Below are positions 24,961 through 33,902 of a stretch of 64,000 nucleotides of DNA, in pieces. The notes under the pieces are model-generated. The model saw only the letters and a list, made by a program, of their open reading frames with translations, did not search any database and was not told where the DNA came from. Every line of letters starts with the position of its first letter. Within the stretch, counting starts at the first letter, position 1. The translations under genes were made by a program, and so were the position numbers. The stretch covers positions 125,817-189,816 of the forward strand of contig NZ_JH376422.1 in assembly GCF_000233455.1 (NCBI RefSeq), given 5' to 3'. The DNA is from [Clostridium] citroniae WAL-17108. Its GTDB lineage: Bacteria; Bacillota; Clostridia; Lachnospirales; Lachnospiraceae.

Positions 24961-26750
24961 CAGGCAACACACTCCTTTCCTGTCCGTGCCGGCTCAGTCT
25001 CACCGCCTCCGCTCTGGATCTGGTCAAAATCTCCTCCGCCCTTGTTCTGGGACTCGTAAATCTCCCGGTAGATCTCATTGGATGCAGCCAGCTCCTCATG
25101 TGTGCCAAAGCCATTGATCCTTCCGTCATCCATCACCAGGATATGGTCCGCATGCTGTACGCTTGAAATACGCTGGGAAATAATGATCTTTGTGGTGCCG
25201 GGTATGGCTGCTGCAAAGGCTGACCTGATCCTGGCATCCGTTGCCGTGTCCACCGCGCTGGTGGAGTCATCCAGGATCAGTACTTTGGGGTTCTTTAACA
25301 ATGCCCTGGCAATACAAAGTCTCTGTTTCTGTCCGCCTGACACATTGGTGCCTCCCCGCTCGATCAGTGTGTGATATTTTTCAGGTAGCTGCTGGATGAA
25401 CTCATCCGCACAGGCGGCCCTGCAGGCATCCATACACTCCTGGTCCGTGGCCGCCTCATTTCCCCAGCGCAGGTTCTCCAGAATGGTACCGGAAAACAGG
25501 ACATTTTTCTGAAGGACCACTGACACGGCATCCCTCAGGACCTCCAAATCATAGTCCCGGACATCTCTGCCCCCTACGCACACAGAGCCGGTGTCCACGT
25601 CATAAAGACGGCTGATCAGGCTTACAAGACTGGTCTTGCCGCTGCCCGTGCCTCCGATTATCCCCAGGGTCTCGCCGGCCCGGATGTGAAGGTCAATGCC
25701 GGTAAGTGCCTGCTTTCCACTGCCCTTTCTGTAGGAAAATCCCACCTTGTTAAAATCAATGCTGCCGTCCGCCACCTCTGTCACAGGCTGCTCAGGGTTC
25801 CTGATATCCGGCTCCTCCATAAACACCTCCTCAATCCTTCGGATGCTGGAGGAACTCATGGTTATCATCACAAATACCATGGAGAGCATCATTAGGGACA
25901 TCATGATGGACATGACATAGCTGAACAGGGAGGTCAGTTCCCCGGTGGTCATGGTCCCGCCGACAATAAACCGGGCGCCAAACCAGGATACCGACAGGAT
26001 GCAGCTGTAAACCACCAGCATCATCACCGGGTTGTTAAGGGCCAGGATGCTCTCCGCCTTCACAAACAAACGGCACAGATTGTCTGCCGCCCCGGCAAAC
26101 TTGGTGTTTTCATACTCCTCCCTCACATATGCCTTGACCACGCGGATGCCCGAGACATTTTCCTGGACACTTGCGTTCAGATCGTCATACCGTTTAAATA
26201 CCACGTCAAATGTCTTTCTCGCCATCATCATAAAACATCCCAGCACACAGGCCAGGAACACAATGGCTGCCAGGAATATCATGCTCAGCCTGGGGCTGAT
26301 CATAAATGACATCACCATGCTGCACACCAGCATCAGCGGGGAACGCACCGCTATCCTGATGCACATCTGGTAGGCGTTCTGGATATTGGTCACATCCGTG
26401 GTCATACGGGTCACCAGGCCGGCTGTACTGAATTTGTCAATGTTTGAAAAGGAAAATGTCTGTATTTTGTCGTAGATCCCCTTTCTCAGGTTACAGGCCA
26501 GGCCCGAGGATGCGCTGGCCGCATATTTCCCTGCCAGCGCCCCTGCCATCAGGCTGACCAATGCCATGACCACCATGATGCCACCATAGGTGTACACCTT
26601 TCCCATATTTCCTTCCTGTATGCCCTCGTCAATGATCAATGCAGTGACAAAGGGCAGCATGACTTCCATGATTACCTCCAGCGCGGTAAACAGCGGGGTC
26701 AGGATGGAATCTTTTTTATACTGTTTGATCTGTCCTAAAATAGTCCTCAT
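24960..26750 (-). CDS. ABC exporter half-transporter, first of a pair
   Basis: A 596-residue half-transporter: six membrane segments (about 15-310) and an ATPase with Walker A GGTGSGKTS, signature NVSGGQKQRL, Walker B VLILDDSTSA and the switch SQR. The residue after Walker B is Asp instead of the catalytic Glu (LDDSTSA), while the partner has Glu, so this half carries the degenerate ATP site of a heterodimer. Starts 17 bases after the truncated MarR gene. Likely drug or peptide export. Confidence 0.95.
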   Translation of the reverse strand: MRTILGQIKQYKKDSILTPLFTALEVIMEVMLPFVTALIIDEGIQEGNMGKVYTYGGIMVVMALVSLMAGALAGKYAASASSGLACNLRKGIYDKIQTFSFSNIDKFSTAGLVTRMTTDVTNIQNAYQMCIRIAVRSPLMLVCSMVMSFMISPRLSMIFLAAIVFLACVLGCFMMMARKTFDVVFKRYDDLNASVQENVSGIRVVKAYVREEYENTKFAGAADNLCRLFVKAESILALNNPVMMLVVYSCILSVSWFGARFIVGGTMTTGELTSLFSYVMSIMMSLMMLSMVFVMITMSSSSIRRIEEVFMEEPDIRNPEQPVTEVADGSIDFNKVGFSYRKGSGKQALTGIDLHIRAGETLGIIGGTGSGKTSLVSLISRLYDVDTGSVCVGGRDVRDYDLEVLRDAVSVVLQKNVLFSGTILENLRWGNEAATDQECMDACRAACADEFIQQLPEKYHTLIERGGTNVSGGQKQRLCIARALLKNPKVLILDDSTSAVDTATDARIRSAFAAAIPGTTKIIISQRISSVQHADHILVMDDGRINGFGTHEELAASNEIYREIYESQNKGGGDFDQIQSGGGETEPARTGKECVA

Positions 26751-26767
26751 ATTCTGCTGTTCTCTCC

Positions 26768-26998
26768 TTATTCTTTATTTTCAGTCGCAGTCCGGGCCAA
26801 GCTTGGCCTGGCAACCCCAAATGCCTTGTGGATCTCAGTGGAACAAATGGTGTTGCCCGGATGTTCCAGAATAAAAAGCAGGACCAGTCCCCGGGAGGCT
26901 GTAAGCCCCATATCTGCCAGAAGCCGGTTCAGCAGACATTCTATCCCCATTCCCAGCTTCTTGATATTCCAAAGTACCCGTTCCTCTGATTCCCACAT
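26768..26998 (-). pseudogene. Truncated MarR-family regulator
   Basis: 76 residues covering only the N-terminal dimerisation helix and the start of the winged helix, up to the recognition helix (EIHKAFGVARPSLART). MarR proteins are about 140-150 residues; the wing and C-terminal helices are missing, with the frame ending in TATENKE 17 bases before the ABC gene. ATG has a strong GGAGGAAGGAAC upstream, so it is still translated. A deletion probably removed the rest, which would leave the ABC pair without its repressor, unless this fragment interferes with another MarR protein. Confidence 0.75.
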
Positions 26999-27030
26999 GT
27001 TCCTTCCTCCGTTTCCGCAAATGATTCCGC

Positions 27031-27056
27031 ATAATAGTTAACTAGCTAACAATTAT
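27031..27056. promoter_or_regulatory. Long palindrome, MarR-type operator candidate
   Basis: A near-perfect 26-bp dyad with half-site ATAAT-x-GTTA-x-CT, centre CTAG; only the three x positions per arm differ. It lies 32 bases upstream of the truncated MarR gene and about 150 bases before the divergent LysR gene. MarR repressors bind such TTA/TAA-rich palindromes upstream of their own operon. Confidence 0.65.
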
Positions 27057-27085
27057 GTTACTTATATTTTATAACTCATTTTCGC

Positions 27086-27133
27086 TTGAATGTAAAATTC
27101 AAAAATGTTATAATCTATAAAAATCTTTTATAG
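27086..27133 (+). promoter_or_regulatory. LysR-gene promoter with dyad at the start site
   Basis: TTGAAT at 27086-27091, a 17-bp spacer and TATAAT at 27109-27114. Immediately after it a perfect dyad CTATAAAA-ATC-TTTTATAG covers 27115-27133, over the expected transcription start, a position suited to autorepression. Confidence 0.7.
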
Positions 27134-27177
27134 TTAATGATTCAATTTATTTTTAGGAAAACATAGGAGGGGGAGAA

Positions 27178-28056
27178 ATGAATACGGTTCAGTTAGAATG
27201 TTTCCTTGCCGTGGCAGAATACCTGAATTTTTCCAGGGCCGCAGAATCCCTGAAAATCACACAGCCTGCGGTAAGCCATCAGATCACATCCCTGGAGGAT
27301 GAGCTGGGCGCCAGGCTTTTTATACGCACCAGCAAAAATGTAACCCTGACCGAAGCTGGTTTTATGTTTATGGAGGATGCTTCCAGCATAATAAAAATCG
27401 CCTCCAGCGCGAAAAACAGGCTGGGGGCGGGTTTTAATGATTCCCTGTTTCTTACCATTGGCTGCCATAATCAGTCTGAACTGAACATACTGCCTCCGGT
27501 CATAGAAAAGCTGGTAAAGCAGTTTCCCACCCTCCACCCTTCCATAAAGCTGATACCCTTTAAGTCCATGGCCAATCTGCTGGAAGAAGAACGCATCCAC
27601 GTGATGTTCGGCTTCCACCAGGAGGAGATGAAGGGAATGCCCGGGCTGTTCCATGAACTGGGAAAGCTGCCCGTGTCCTGCGTGTGCAGCCCTGACCATC
27701 CCTATGCCGGACGCGGTTCCCTCAGCGTCCGGGAACTGCAGGGTCCCATGATTCTGTGCGAGCCCCATCGTCTCCCCCACTCCATTGAGCAGCTCCAGAT
27801 GGGTATTTCCACAGCCCGGCATCCTTCCCAGCTTTACTTTGTGGATGGATATGAGAGCATATTGGCCCTGGTAAGGTCCGGGCTGGGCTTTTCCCTGCTT
27901 CCGTCTTACCCCGGCTGTGAAGGGAACGGACTGCGTTATGTACCGGTGACAGGGATCGACCCTGTTGTCTTCGGCCTGTTCCACAAGGGACTGAAGGGTA
28001 ACCCGGTGCTGAAGGAATTTGTGCGGATCATGGACCACGAAATCACCACAAACTGA
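27178..28056 (+). CDS. LysR-family transcriptional regulator
   Basis: A 292-residue LysR regulator: winged helix at residues 1-60 (LNFSRAAESLKITQPAVSHQI) and a two-lobed periplasmic-binding-type effector domain (about 90-285). ATG follows GGAGGGGG. No divergent metabolic gene faces it; the neighbours are a truncated MarR/ABC unit and a small secreted protein. Its last 14 bases overlap the convergent gene at 28043. Target unknown. Confidence 0.93.
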   Translation: MNTVQLECFLAVAEYLNFSRAAESLKITQPAVSHQITSLEDELGARLFIRTSKNVTLTEAGFMFMEDASSIIKIASSAKNRLGAGFNDSLFLTIGCHNQSELNILPPVIEKLVKQFPTLHPSIKLIPFKSMANLLEEERIHVMFGFHQEEMKGMPGLFHELGKLPVSCVCSPDHPYAGRGSLSVRELQGPMILCEPHRLPHSIEQLQMGISTARHPSQLYFVDGYESILALVRSGLGFSLLPSYPGCEGNGLRYVPVTGIDPVVFGLFHKGLKGNPVLKEFVRIMDHEITTN

Positions 28057-28495
28057 TATCGTCATTTCCAATGGTTGGGGACGCAATCCCCCGTTTTCTG
28101 TTCACCTCGTAGATATTAAGTGTGTGGAATACCTGGGGTTTCTCTTCATATCCCACTGATATTTTTATTTCCCCGGCAGTGACATAATCCACCTTAAACA
28201 GCAGTTCTTCCTCCTCATCCTGGTAAAGGCCCAGTTCCTTCAGCCTGTTCTCCAGGAGATAGCAGGCTGCTTGCGGATCGATCTGGGGTTTCGGCTCCCA
28301 GGCACCGGTCCGGGAATCCAGGCAGTACCATGTTCCATCGATCATGTTCCAGCCCGTCAGCCGCTCCTGCCCGTCTTCGTAATACCACTGTCCATCCTGC
28401 TCCTGGACCCATCCGGCCGCCCATGCCGCCTGTGTGCTGCATACCAAAGACAGTGCAGTTGCCAGAAAAAATACTCTGATCTTATATATGCCCAT
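28043..28495 (-). CDS. Small secreted protein with choline-binding-like repeats
   Basis: A 150-residue protein with a signal peptide (VFFLATALSLVCSTQAAWA) followed by two Trp/Tyr/Gly-rich repeats (WVQEQDGQWYYEDGQERLTG and WNMIDGTWYCLDSRTGAW), the pattern of cell-wall-binding (CW_binding) modules, and a C-terminal domain of about 75 residues without a recognised family. Probably held on the cell surface by teichoic acid or polysaccharide. Convergent with, and overlapping, the LysR gene. Confidence 0.8.
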   Translation of the reverse strand: MGIYKIRVFFLATALSLVCSTQAAWAAGWVQEQDGQWYYEDGQERLTGWNMIDGTWYCLDSRTGAWEPKPQIDPQAACYLLENRLKELGLYQDEEEELLFKVDYVTAGEIKISVGYEEKPQVFHTLNIYEVNRKRGIASPTIGNDDISLW

Positions 28496-28634
28496 GTTTT
28501 AATCCTCCCCTGCCCCGTGTTGCCGGCCTGACTTTAAAGATACCCTGTAAGCATATCATTAAAAGATAAACTTCATATAAATTCAGACAGGACAGAATAT
28601 AAAATCATAAAATATTCACATTTCATATCCTATT

Positions 28635-29333
28635 CTATTCCAGGATCAGTCCGGGTTTGAATTTCAGGTAGTCCGAGGATACCAGACTGTATTCAATCCC
28701 ATTTACCTCACCCTGAAAGCTGTCCTGATACCTGGCAGCTCCATGGCAGTGGGAGTAGACCACCTGACTGGCTCCATATTCCTCAGCGGTCCGCGTAAAC
28801 ACGCTTTCCATCTCCCCGATACTGGTGGGGGGATAATGCAGGAACATGATAAACTTCCTGAAACCTCCGGCAACCGCCAGCTCAAATGAGATGCGCAGCC
28901 GTTCCAGCTCCCGTTTTACCAGCTTCTCATACTGCTCCGGCGTATCCCTTCCCTCATAACAATATCCCTTTGTTCCAACCAGGGCGTACTCCCCATACAT
29001 GTAATAATTATTCTGGAGAAATGACAGACTGCCCTGGTACAGATCATTCAGCTGACAGGTCTTTTTAGCGTCCCAGAACATATCATGGTTCCCCCTAAGC
29101 AGGATCTTCTGCCCGGGCAGTGAGGCGATGAAATCCAGGTCAGCCCTGCATTCATCCATGTTCCGGCCCCAGGAATGGTCACCGGTCAGGACCACTGTGT
29201 CCTGTTCACGGATTCGCTTTTTCCAGTTCTTCTCTATCTTTGCCACATGGTTTTCCCATTCCCTTCCATAGATACTCATGGGCTTATCCACCGTAAAGGA
29301 CAGGTGCAGATCACCGATTGCATATAGACTCAT
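28635..29333 (-). CDS. Calcineurin-like metallophosphoesterase
   Basis: A 232-residue hydrolase with the metal motifs in order: GDLHLS (residues 7-12), GDHSWG, GNHD, and a late HYPP and HCHG. This is the set of the calcineurin-like phosphoesterases; this size and DLHLS opening are common in uncharacterised cytosolic members. The native substrate is unknown. Followed upstream by a PhzF-family gene on the same strand with a 25-base gap. Confidence 0.9.
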   Translation of the reverse strand: MSLYAIGDLHLSFTVDKPMSIYGREWENHVAKIEKNWKKRIREQDTVVLTGDHSWGRNMDECRADLDFIASLPGQKILLRGNHDMFWDAKKTCQLNDLYQGSLSFLQNNYYMYGEYALVGTKGYCYEGRDTPEQYEKLVKRELERLRISFELAVAGGFRKFIMFLHYPPTSIGEMESVFTRTAEEYGASQVVYSHCHGAARYQDSFQGEVNGIEYSLVSSDYLKFKPGLILE

Positions 29334-29358
29334 CTTCTCATCTCCGTTATCGTTCTGG

Positions 29359-30243
29359 TCAGTCTCCTATGGTCCAGGGGCACTCCCCGGCGTAGAGACT
29401 GCACTCCATACACAATTTCCCGCTGCCGCCCACCCGGATCTTCTCCCCTGTGATTCTGGTATAAATCCGCGATTCCTTTCCCATCGTTTCTCCCTGGACA
29501 AAGGTATTGACAGCCCCGTCTTCTATAATCCCATTCCGTCTCAGATAATAAGTCAGAGCGCCGTTGGATGTGCCTGTGGCTGATTCCTCCGGTATTCCAA
29601 CCAACGGAGCAAAGTTCCTGCAATAGGCCGTGCCCCCATCTGATCCGCCCAGACAGAACATATGGATCCCCACGGCCCGGTACTGCTTTGACAGTGCTGC
29701 AACTCTTTCCTGGTCCATGACAGCTTTGTAAAGGCTCTCCCTGTCTTTTACCGGGAGGAGTATATCGCACAGCCCGGTGCTCACAATACCAGGCACCAGA
29801 TTCCCGGGTGCGGATGACAGGTCAAGGCCATATGCATCGTACAGCTGTCCCCTCTCTCTGGCGCTGAACTCATATCGGTATTCAGGCTCTGCCATATCCA
29901 TCCATACCATACGGCGTTCCAGGGAAACAGCCAGTTCGCCCGCCAGGGTCCCTGCCCGATATTCCCCTATATGAATCCTCCCCGTATCCCGCATGGCTGC
30001 AAAGGAAGCGATGGTGGCATGTCCGCACAGCTCCACCTCCGCTTCAGGAGTAAAATACCGGATGTCAAACATATCTTCCCCTGTCTGTTTCACAAAGGCG
30101 GTTTCCGAATGCTTAAGCTCCGCTGCCAGGCTTTTCATAAATGACTCCGGCGGGAACGCCTCCTCCTTATCAAGCAGTACGACACCTGCCTGGTTCCCTT
30201 TAAATAGTTCTTCCGCAAATGCATCTACCACATATATCTTCAT
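29359..30243 (-). CDS. PhzF-family isomerase/epimerase-like protein
   Basis: A 294-residue PhzF/DapF-fold protein: opening VDAFAEELFKGNQAGV, HSETAF with the catalytic Glu47, FTPEAEVELCGHAT (the second domain-lobe motif) and a late GSGKLCMECSLY. Members isomerise small acids; the substrate here is unknown. ATG at 30243 follows CCGGAGGGAAAG; an upstream in-frame ATG has no site. Co-directional with the metallophosphoesterase. Confidence 0.9.
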   Translation of the reverse strand: MKIYVVDAFAEELFKGNQAGVVLLDKEEAFPPESFMKSLAAELKHSETAFVKQTGEDMFDIRYFTPEAEVELCGHATIASFAAMRDTGRIHIGEYRAGTLAGELAVSLERRMVWMDMAEPEYRYEFSARERGQLYDAYGLDLSSAPGNLVPGIVSTGLCDILLPVKDRESLYKAVMDQERVAALSKQYRAVGIHMFCLGGSDGGTAYCRNFAPLVGIPEESATGTSNGALTYYLRRNGIIEDGAVNTFVQGETMGKESRIYTRITGEKIRVGGSGKLCMECSLYAGECPWTIGD

Positions 30244-30415
30244 CTTTCCCTCCGGCCGAAACGCCCATTGCTCCAGGTATGCGATCATCCGGCGCTGAAA
30301 CGAGGCCTCTGGAGATTGCTCAACAGAGGCCCGGTATTTATCTTCGATTTATTTATCATAACAAATCCCAGCTGTAAAATCAATGATGACAATCTTCGGC
30401 TTTCATCGGCCAAAC

Positions 30416-30475
30416 TTGACAATCACGGAAAAGATTGTTATAGTATTTTCGTAACACTTTTGTAACAATTGTAAT
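30416..30475 (+). promoter_or_regulatory. Near-consensus promoter with 11-bp spaced direct repeats
   Basis: TTGACA at 30416-30421, a 17-bp spacer and TATAGT at 30439-30444. Just downstream, GTAAC occurs at 30451 and 30462 and GTAAT at 30471, spaced 11 and 9 bases; 11-bp direct repeats are typical of OmpR/PhoB-type regulators. Lying at and after the start site, they would suit repression. Confidence 0.65.
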
Positions 30476-30515
30476 GGACTGTAAATACGGATACATTAAG
30501 AAAACCGAGGTTTTT

Positions 30516-31637
30516 ATGAAACAGAATTGGAACCGTTCCAGCAGAAGAACTACCATACTTACCTTGACGGCAGCGGCCCTTCTGGGTCTGAGCGTATTTC
30601 CCTCTGTCTGTCCGCCAAGGTCAGCTGCTTTTCGTCCACACCAGATCGCTGCGGCCCCAGGTACGGAGCCTGCCAAACCTCAGGCCTCCATTGAACCCAT
30701 GCAGGTTCCCCTCTCTCTTGCACCGGCCCCTTCTGAGTATGATAATAAAGCCGTGGCCAATGTCACGGATGTGTTAAATTTAAGGGCTGAACCCTCCACC
30801 GAAGGAAAGATCCTGGGAAAGTGCTACCGCGGCAGCGGCGGTGTGATCCTGGAGCAAAAGGATGGCTGGACCAAAATCCGCTCCGGGAAACTGGAGGGAT
30901 GGCTTAAGAACGATTACCTGGTATTCGGGCAGGACATCAAGCCCCTGGCCAAGGAACTGGGACTTTTTACAGCCAAGGTTACCACACAAACGCTGAATGT
31001 GCGTGAGGAACCTTCCACAGAGTCCGCCATCGTGGGCCTTGCTGCCGGGGATGACTATTATCCTGTTTTGGAGGAAAAAGACGGATGGGCCAAGATCCAG
31101 CTGGCCTCTGACAGCAGCGGTTATGTATCCACCCAGTATACAAAGATCAGCGTGACTCCCGGCAAGGCAGTCAGCATAGAAGCGGAACAGGCTGCGCTGA
31201 AAGCAGCCGAACAGAAACAGGAAAAAAAGCAGGAAAAGAAAAAAGAAGAGGAAAAGCCAAAATATGTGATCAAAGCTTCCGATGATGAGGTTTACCTGAT
31301 GGCAGCCTGCGTCATGATGGAATCCGGCGGCTATTCCTATGACGGACAGCTGGCCGTGGCCAATGTGATCGTCAACCGTGTCAAATCAGGGCGCTGGGGC
31401 GGTTCCATAACAGATGTGATCTATGCCCAGGGCCAGTTCCCCGGCGCCTCATCAGGTCTGTTGGACAAGTATCTCACCAAGGGACCCTCAAAAAGCGTGC
31501 TGAAAGCGGTCAAAGCCGCTCTGTCCGGCACCAATAATATAGGGGATTACCTTTTCTTCCAATCTACCAAAGCTGCTGATTACGGCAGCTACTCCTCCTA
31601 CACGGTGGTGGGAGGCAATTGCTTTTATAAAAAATAG
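30516..31637 (+). CDS. SH3-domain cell-wall hydrolase, SleB/CwlJ type
   Basis: About 373 residues: signal peptide, two bacterial SH3 domains (both with NLRAEPSTE or NVREEPSTE followed by GWTKI/GWAKI), a Lys/Glu-rich linker (about 225-255) and a C-terminal Hydrolase_2 domain with the catalytic Glu in CVMMESGGYSYDGQLAVANV. SleB-type enzymes cleave spore cortex or cell-wall glycan; SH3 domains bind peptidoglycan. The ATG at 30516 follows CGAGG and is preferred to an upstream in-frame start in the leader. It may act in the vegetative wall, not only in spores. Confidence 0.9.
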   Translation: MKQNWNRSSRRTTILTLTAAALLGLSVFPSVCPPRSAAFRPHQIAAAPGTEPAKPQASIEPMQVPLSLAPAPSEYDNKAVANVTDVLNLRAEPSTEGKILGKCYRGSGGVILEQKDGWTKIRSGKLEGWLKNDYLVFGQDIKPLAKELGLFTAKVTTQTLNVREEPSTESAIVGLAAGDDYYPVLEEKDGWAKIQLASDSSGYVSTQYTKISVTPGKAVSIEAEQAALKAAEQKQEKKQEKKKEEEKPKYVIKASDDEVYLMAACVMMESGGYSYDGQLAVANVIVNRVKSGRWGGSITDVIYAQGQFPGASSGLLDKYLTKGPSKSVLKAVKAALSGTNNIGDYLFFQSTKAADYGSYSSYTVVGGNCFYKK

Positions 31638-31671
31638 CGGGCAGGTCCCCACTTTTGTGAAAGACTTGCCC
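31629..31671 (-). terminator. Terminator of the alpha-galactosidase operon
   Basis: GGGCAGGTC and GACTTGCCC pair with one wobble; an inner CACTTTTGTG hairpin stacks inside. On the minus strand the hairpin is followed by TATTTTTTAT. It lies between the convergent SleB-type and alpha-galactosidase genes and probably acts for both. Confidence 0.8.
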
Positions 31672-31682
31672 ACCTGGAAAAC

Positions 31683-33872
31683 TTATCCTGCGCAAAGGGT
31701 AAACACCCGGGCCTCATTGTCCGCCTTGATCACCGGCATGGGAAGCCCGGCATACATAAGTGCGGCCCCTGAACATCTCAATCCCAGCTCCGGTATCTCA
31801 TACAGGCTCTGTTCCTCAAGGCCCTTAAGCTTTATGTAGATAATGCCCTTATTGGCCCCGGAAACGCGCTGTACATAGGCCACCACCGCGGCCTTCTTAT
31901 CAGCTGACACGGACATAAACGCCGTGTACTCCCTCTCCTTTTCAGGATCGGTCAGACGATAGTGATCCCCATGGGCACAGACCAGCCCGTGATCCTTATA
32001 ATACCGTACCTGCTTTCTCACGGCCTCCTGTTCCTCCTCTGACAGCAGGTTCAGGTCAAGTTCATACCCAAAGGTGCCAAAGTAGGCCAGAGCAGCCCTT
32101 GTATCAATGGAAACCGTTCTCCCGGTCTGCTGGTTGGGGCATTCCGAGACATGGGCGCCCATGACAAACGGCGGATAGATCATGGAGGTGCCGTACTGGA
32201 TCAGGATCCGCTCCATTGCATCCGTATCATCAGAACACCATATCTGAGGCATGTAATAGAGGACTCCCATATCAAATCTTCCGCCGCCTCCGCTGCACCC
32301 CTCAAACCGTACGCCGGGGAACGCCCTGGTCAGCTTGTCCATGAGCCGGTAAAGGCCCAGCACATACCTGTGGCAGAGTTCCCCCTGCCTGCGGGCCGGG
32401 AGAGCTGCTGAGAATCGGTCCGTCATGCTCCGGTTCATGTCCCATTTGATATAATCGATCCCGGCATCCTTAAATTCTTCGTAGAGCTGTTCAAAGACCT
32501 GGTCCACCACTTCATCCCTGCTGAAATCCAGAATCAGCTGATACCTCTGCCTGGTGGGTTTCCTGCCCGGGATCCGGATGCACCAGTCCGGATGTTCCTC
32601 ATAAAGCCGCGAGTCCTCATTTACCATCTCAGGCTCGATCCAGATGCCGAACTTCAGCCCCTTTTCGTGGATCCTCCGGGCAAACCCGGGGATGCCGCTG
32701 GGCAGTTTATCCAGATTGCACTGCCAGTCTCCAAGCCCCCTGTACTCATCCGTCCTTCTTCCAAACCAGCCGTCATCCATCACAAACATTTCAACGCCCA
32801 GTTCCTTTGCCTTGCCGGCTATGTCCACCAGCATCTCCTCGTCAAAGTCGATCATGGTGGCTTCCCAGTTGTTGATCAGGACCGGACATCTCTGGTCAAT
32901 GAACTGCTTGGGGATCAGGTGATATTTGACGGCGCGGTGGAAATTATGGCTCATTCCCGTAAGTCCCAGGGCGCTGTATGTCATCACGGCCTCCGGCGTC
33001 TCAAACACACCGCCTGTCTCAAGCTCCCAGTACAGGGTCTCCGGATTCACCCCTGCCACCAGCCTGGTCTGCTTAAAGTCATTGACCTCCACTGTGATCG
33101 CAAAGTTCCCGCTGTAAACCAGAGCGATTCCCCAGCAGTCCCCCGAATCCTCCGTGGCACCGGGGGCACAGAGCACTGTGGACGGATTCTGATAGTGGCT
33201 GGATATTCCCCGCACACTGTCCACAGTGATCTTACCGTGCCTTACAGGCGTTCTCTCCGGGCAGCGCTCATGTCCCCAGCTTCCGTAAAAGCTGATCATG
33301 TCCATCTGGTCCGTGGGGAAGGAAATGCAGGCGGAGTGGGCTGCATTTACATATACGGTCCCCTTTCCCATGTTCCTGATCCTGGCACACCGGGTGATGA
33401 TGTCATGTTCTTCCAGCACGCCGTAGACAAGGGTCACCTCCATATCCGTATAGGGGTCCCGCAGCAGCACCTCCAGCGTCTTCCAGGAACCGTCCTGTTC
33501 TCTCAGGGAAGGCATTCCATTCAGGCTGTATTTCCCTTCCATGATCCTGTGTGATACGTATCTTAAATCAATGCAGTTGGAGCCGTCCCCGTTGATCACG
33601 CTCACTGCAGCCACCTTAAAATCCGACACTCCGAATCCGGGGTACTCCTGCTCGATCAAATCCAGGCTTATGGTCCTGTCCTTTTCAGCTTCATGGGGAT
33701 TGGCTTCAAATCCGTGGCGGATCCTGACCGGAAGGTACTCCGCTGTGTCCGGGATCCGTCTGCCGTAATAGAGATGTTCCAGAAAACCAAACTCCGCCAC
33801 GCGAAACTGGTAGGTGGTATTCCGGGTGTCCAGCCGGAATACCTGTTTTTCTTTATCATATATGATGCTCAT
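31683..33872 (-). CDS. GH36 alpha-galactosidase
   Basis: A 729-residue enzyme with the family layout: N-terminal beta-sandwich, central TIM barrel (about 330-650) and C-terminal beta domain. The nucleophile is Asp478 in YIKWDMNR and the acid/base is Asp548 in WCSDDTDA, numbers that coincide with the Geobacillus AgaA-type enzymes as I recall them; CSGGGGRFD lies between. It removes terminal alpha-1,6-galactose from raffinose, stachyose or melibiose. No signal peptide, so it acts inside after uptake by the transporter encoded upstream in the same operon. Confidence 0.96.
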   Translation of the reverse strand: MSIIYDKEKQVFRLDTRNTTYQFRVAEFGFLEHLYYGRRIPDTAEYLPVRIRHGFEANPHEAEKDRTISLDLIEQEYPGFGVSDFKVAAVSVINGDGSNCIDLRYVSHRIMEGKYSLNGMPSLREQDGSWKTLEVLLRDPYTDMEVTLVYGVLEEHDIITRCARIRNMGKGTVYVNAAHSACISFPTDQMDMISFYGSWGHERCPERTPVRHGKITVDSVRGISSHYQNPSTVLCAPGATEDSGDCWGIALVYSGNFAITVEVNDFKQTRLVAGVNPETLYWELETGGVFETPEAVMTYSALGLTGMSHNFHRAVKYHLIPKQFIDQRCPVLINNWEATMIDFDEEMLVDIAGKAKELGVEMFVMDDGWFGRRTDEYRGLGDWQCNLDKLPSGIPGFARRIHEKGLKFGIWIEPEMVNEDSRLYEEHPDWCIRIPGRKPTRQRYQLILDFSRDEVVDQVFEQLYEEFKDAGIDYIKWDMNRSMTDRFSAALPARRQGELCHRYVLGLYRLMDKLTRAFPGVRFEGCSGGGGRFDMGVLYYMPQIWCSDDTDAMERILIQYGTSMIYPPFVMGAHVSECPNQQTGRTVSIDTRAALAYFGTFGYELDLNLLSEEEQEAVRKQVRYYKDHGLVCAHGDHYRLTDPEKEREYTAFMSVSADKKAAVVAYVQRVSGANKGIIYIKLKGLEEQSLYEIPELGLRCSGAALMYAGLPMPVIKADNEARVFTLCAG

Positions 33873-33902
33873 GTGTTACCTCCGATCGTCTGCTGAGAGC
33901 TC

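Noticed and set aside
27193..28086. Long open frame opposite the LysR gene
   Set aside because: It is the antisense of a well-supported LysR coding sequence and encodes a Gln/His/Gly-rich nonsense protein.
32592..33554. Plus-strand open frame of 320 codons opposite the alpha-galactosidase
   Set aside because: Composition (His/Pro/Val-rich) and lack of family features show it is a shadow of the GH36 gene, whose catalytic residues are intact.
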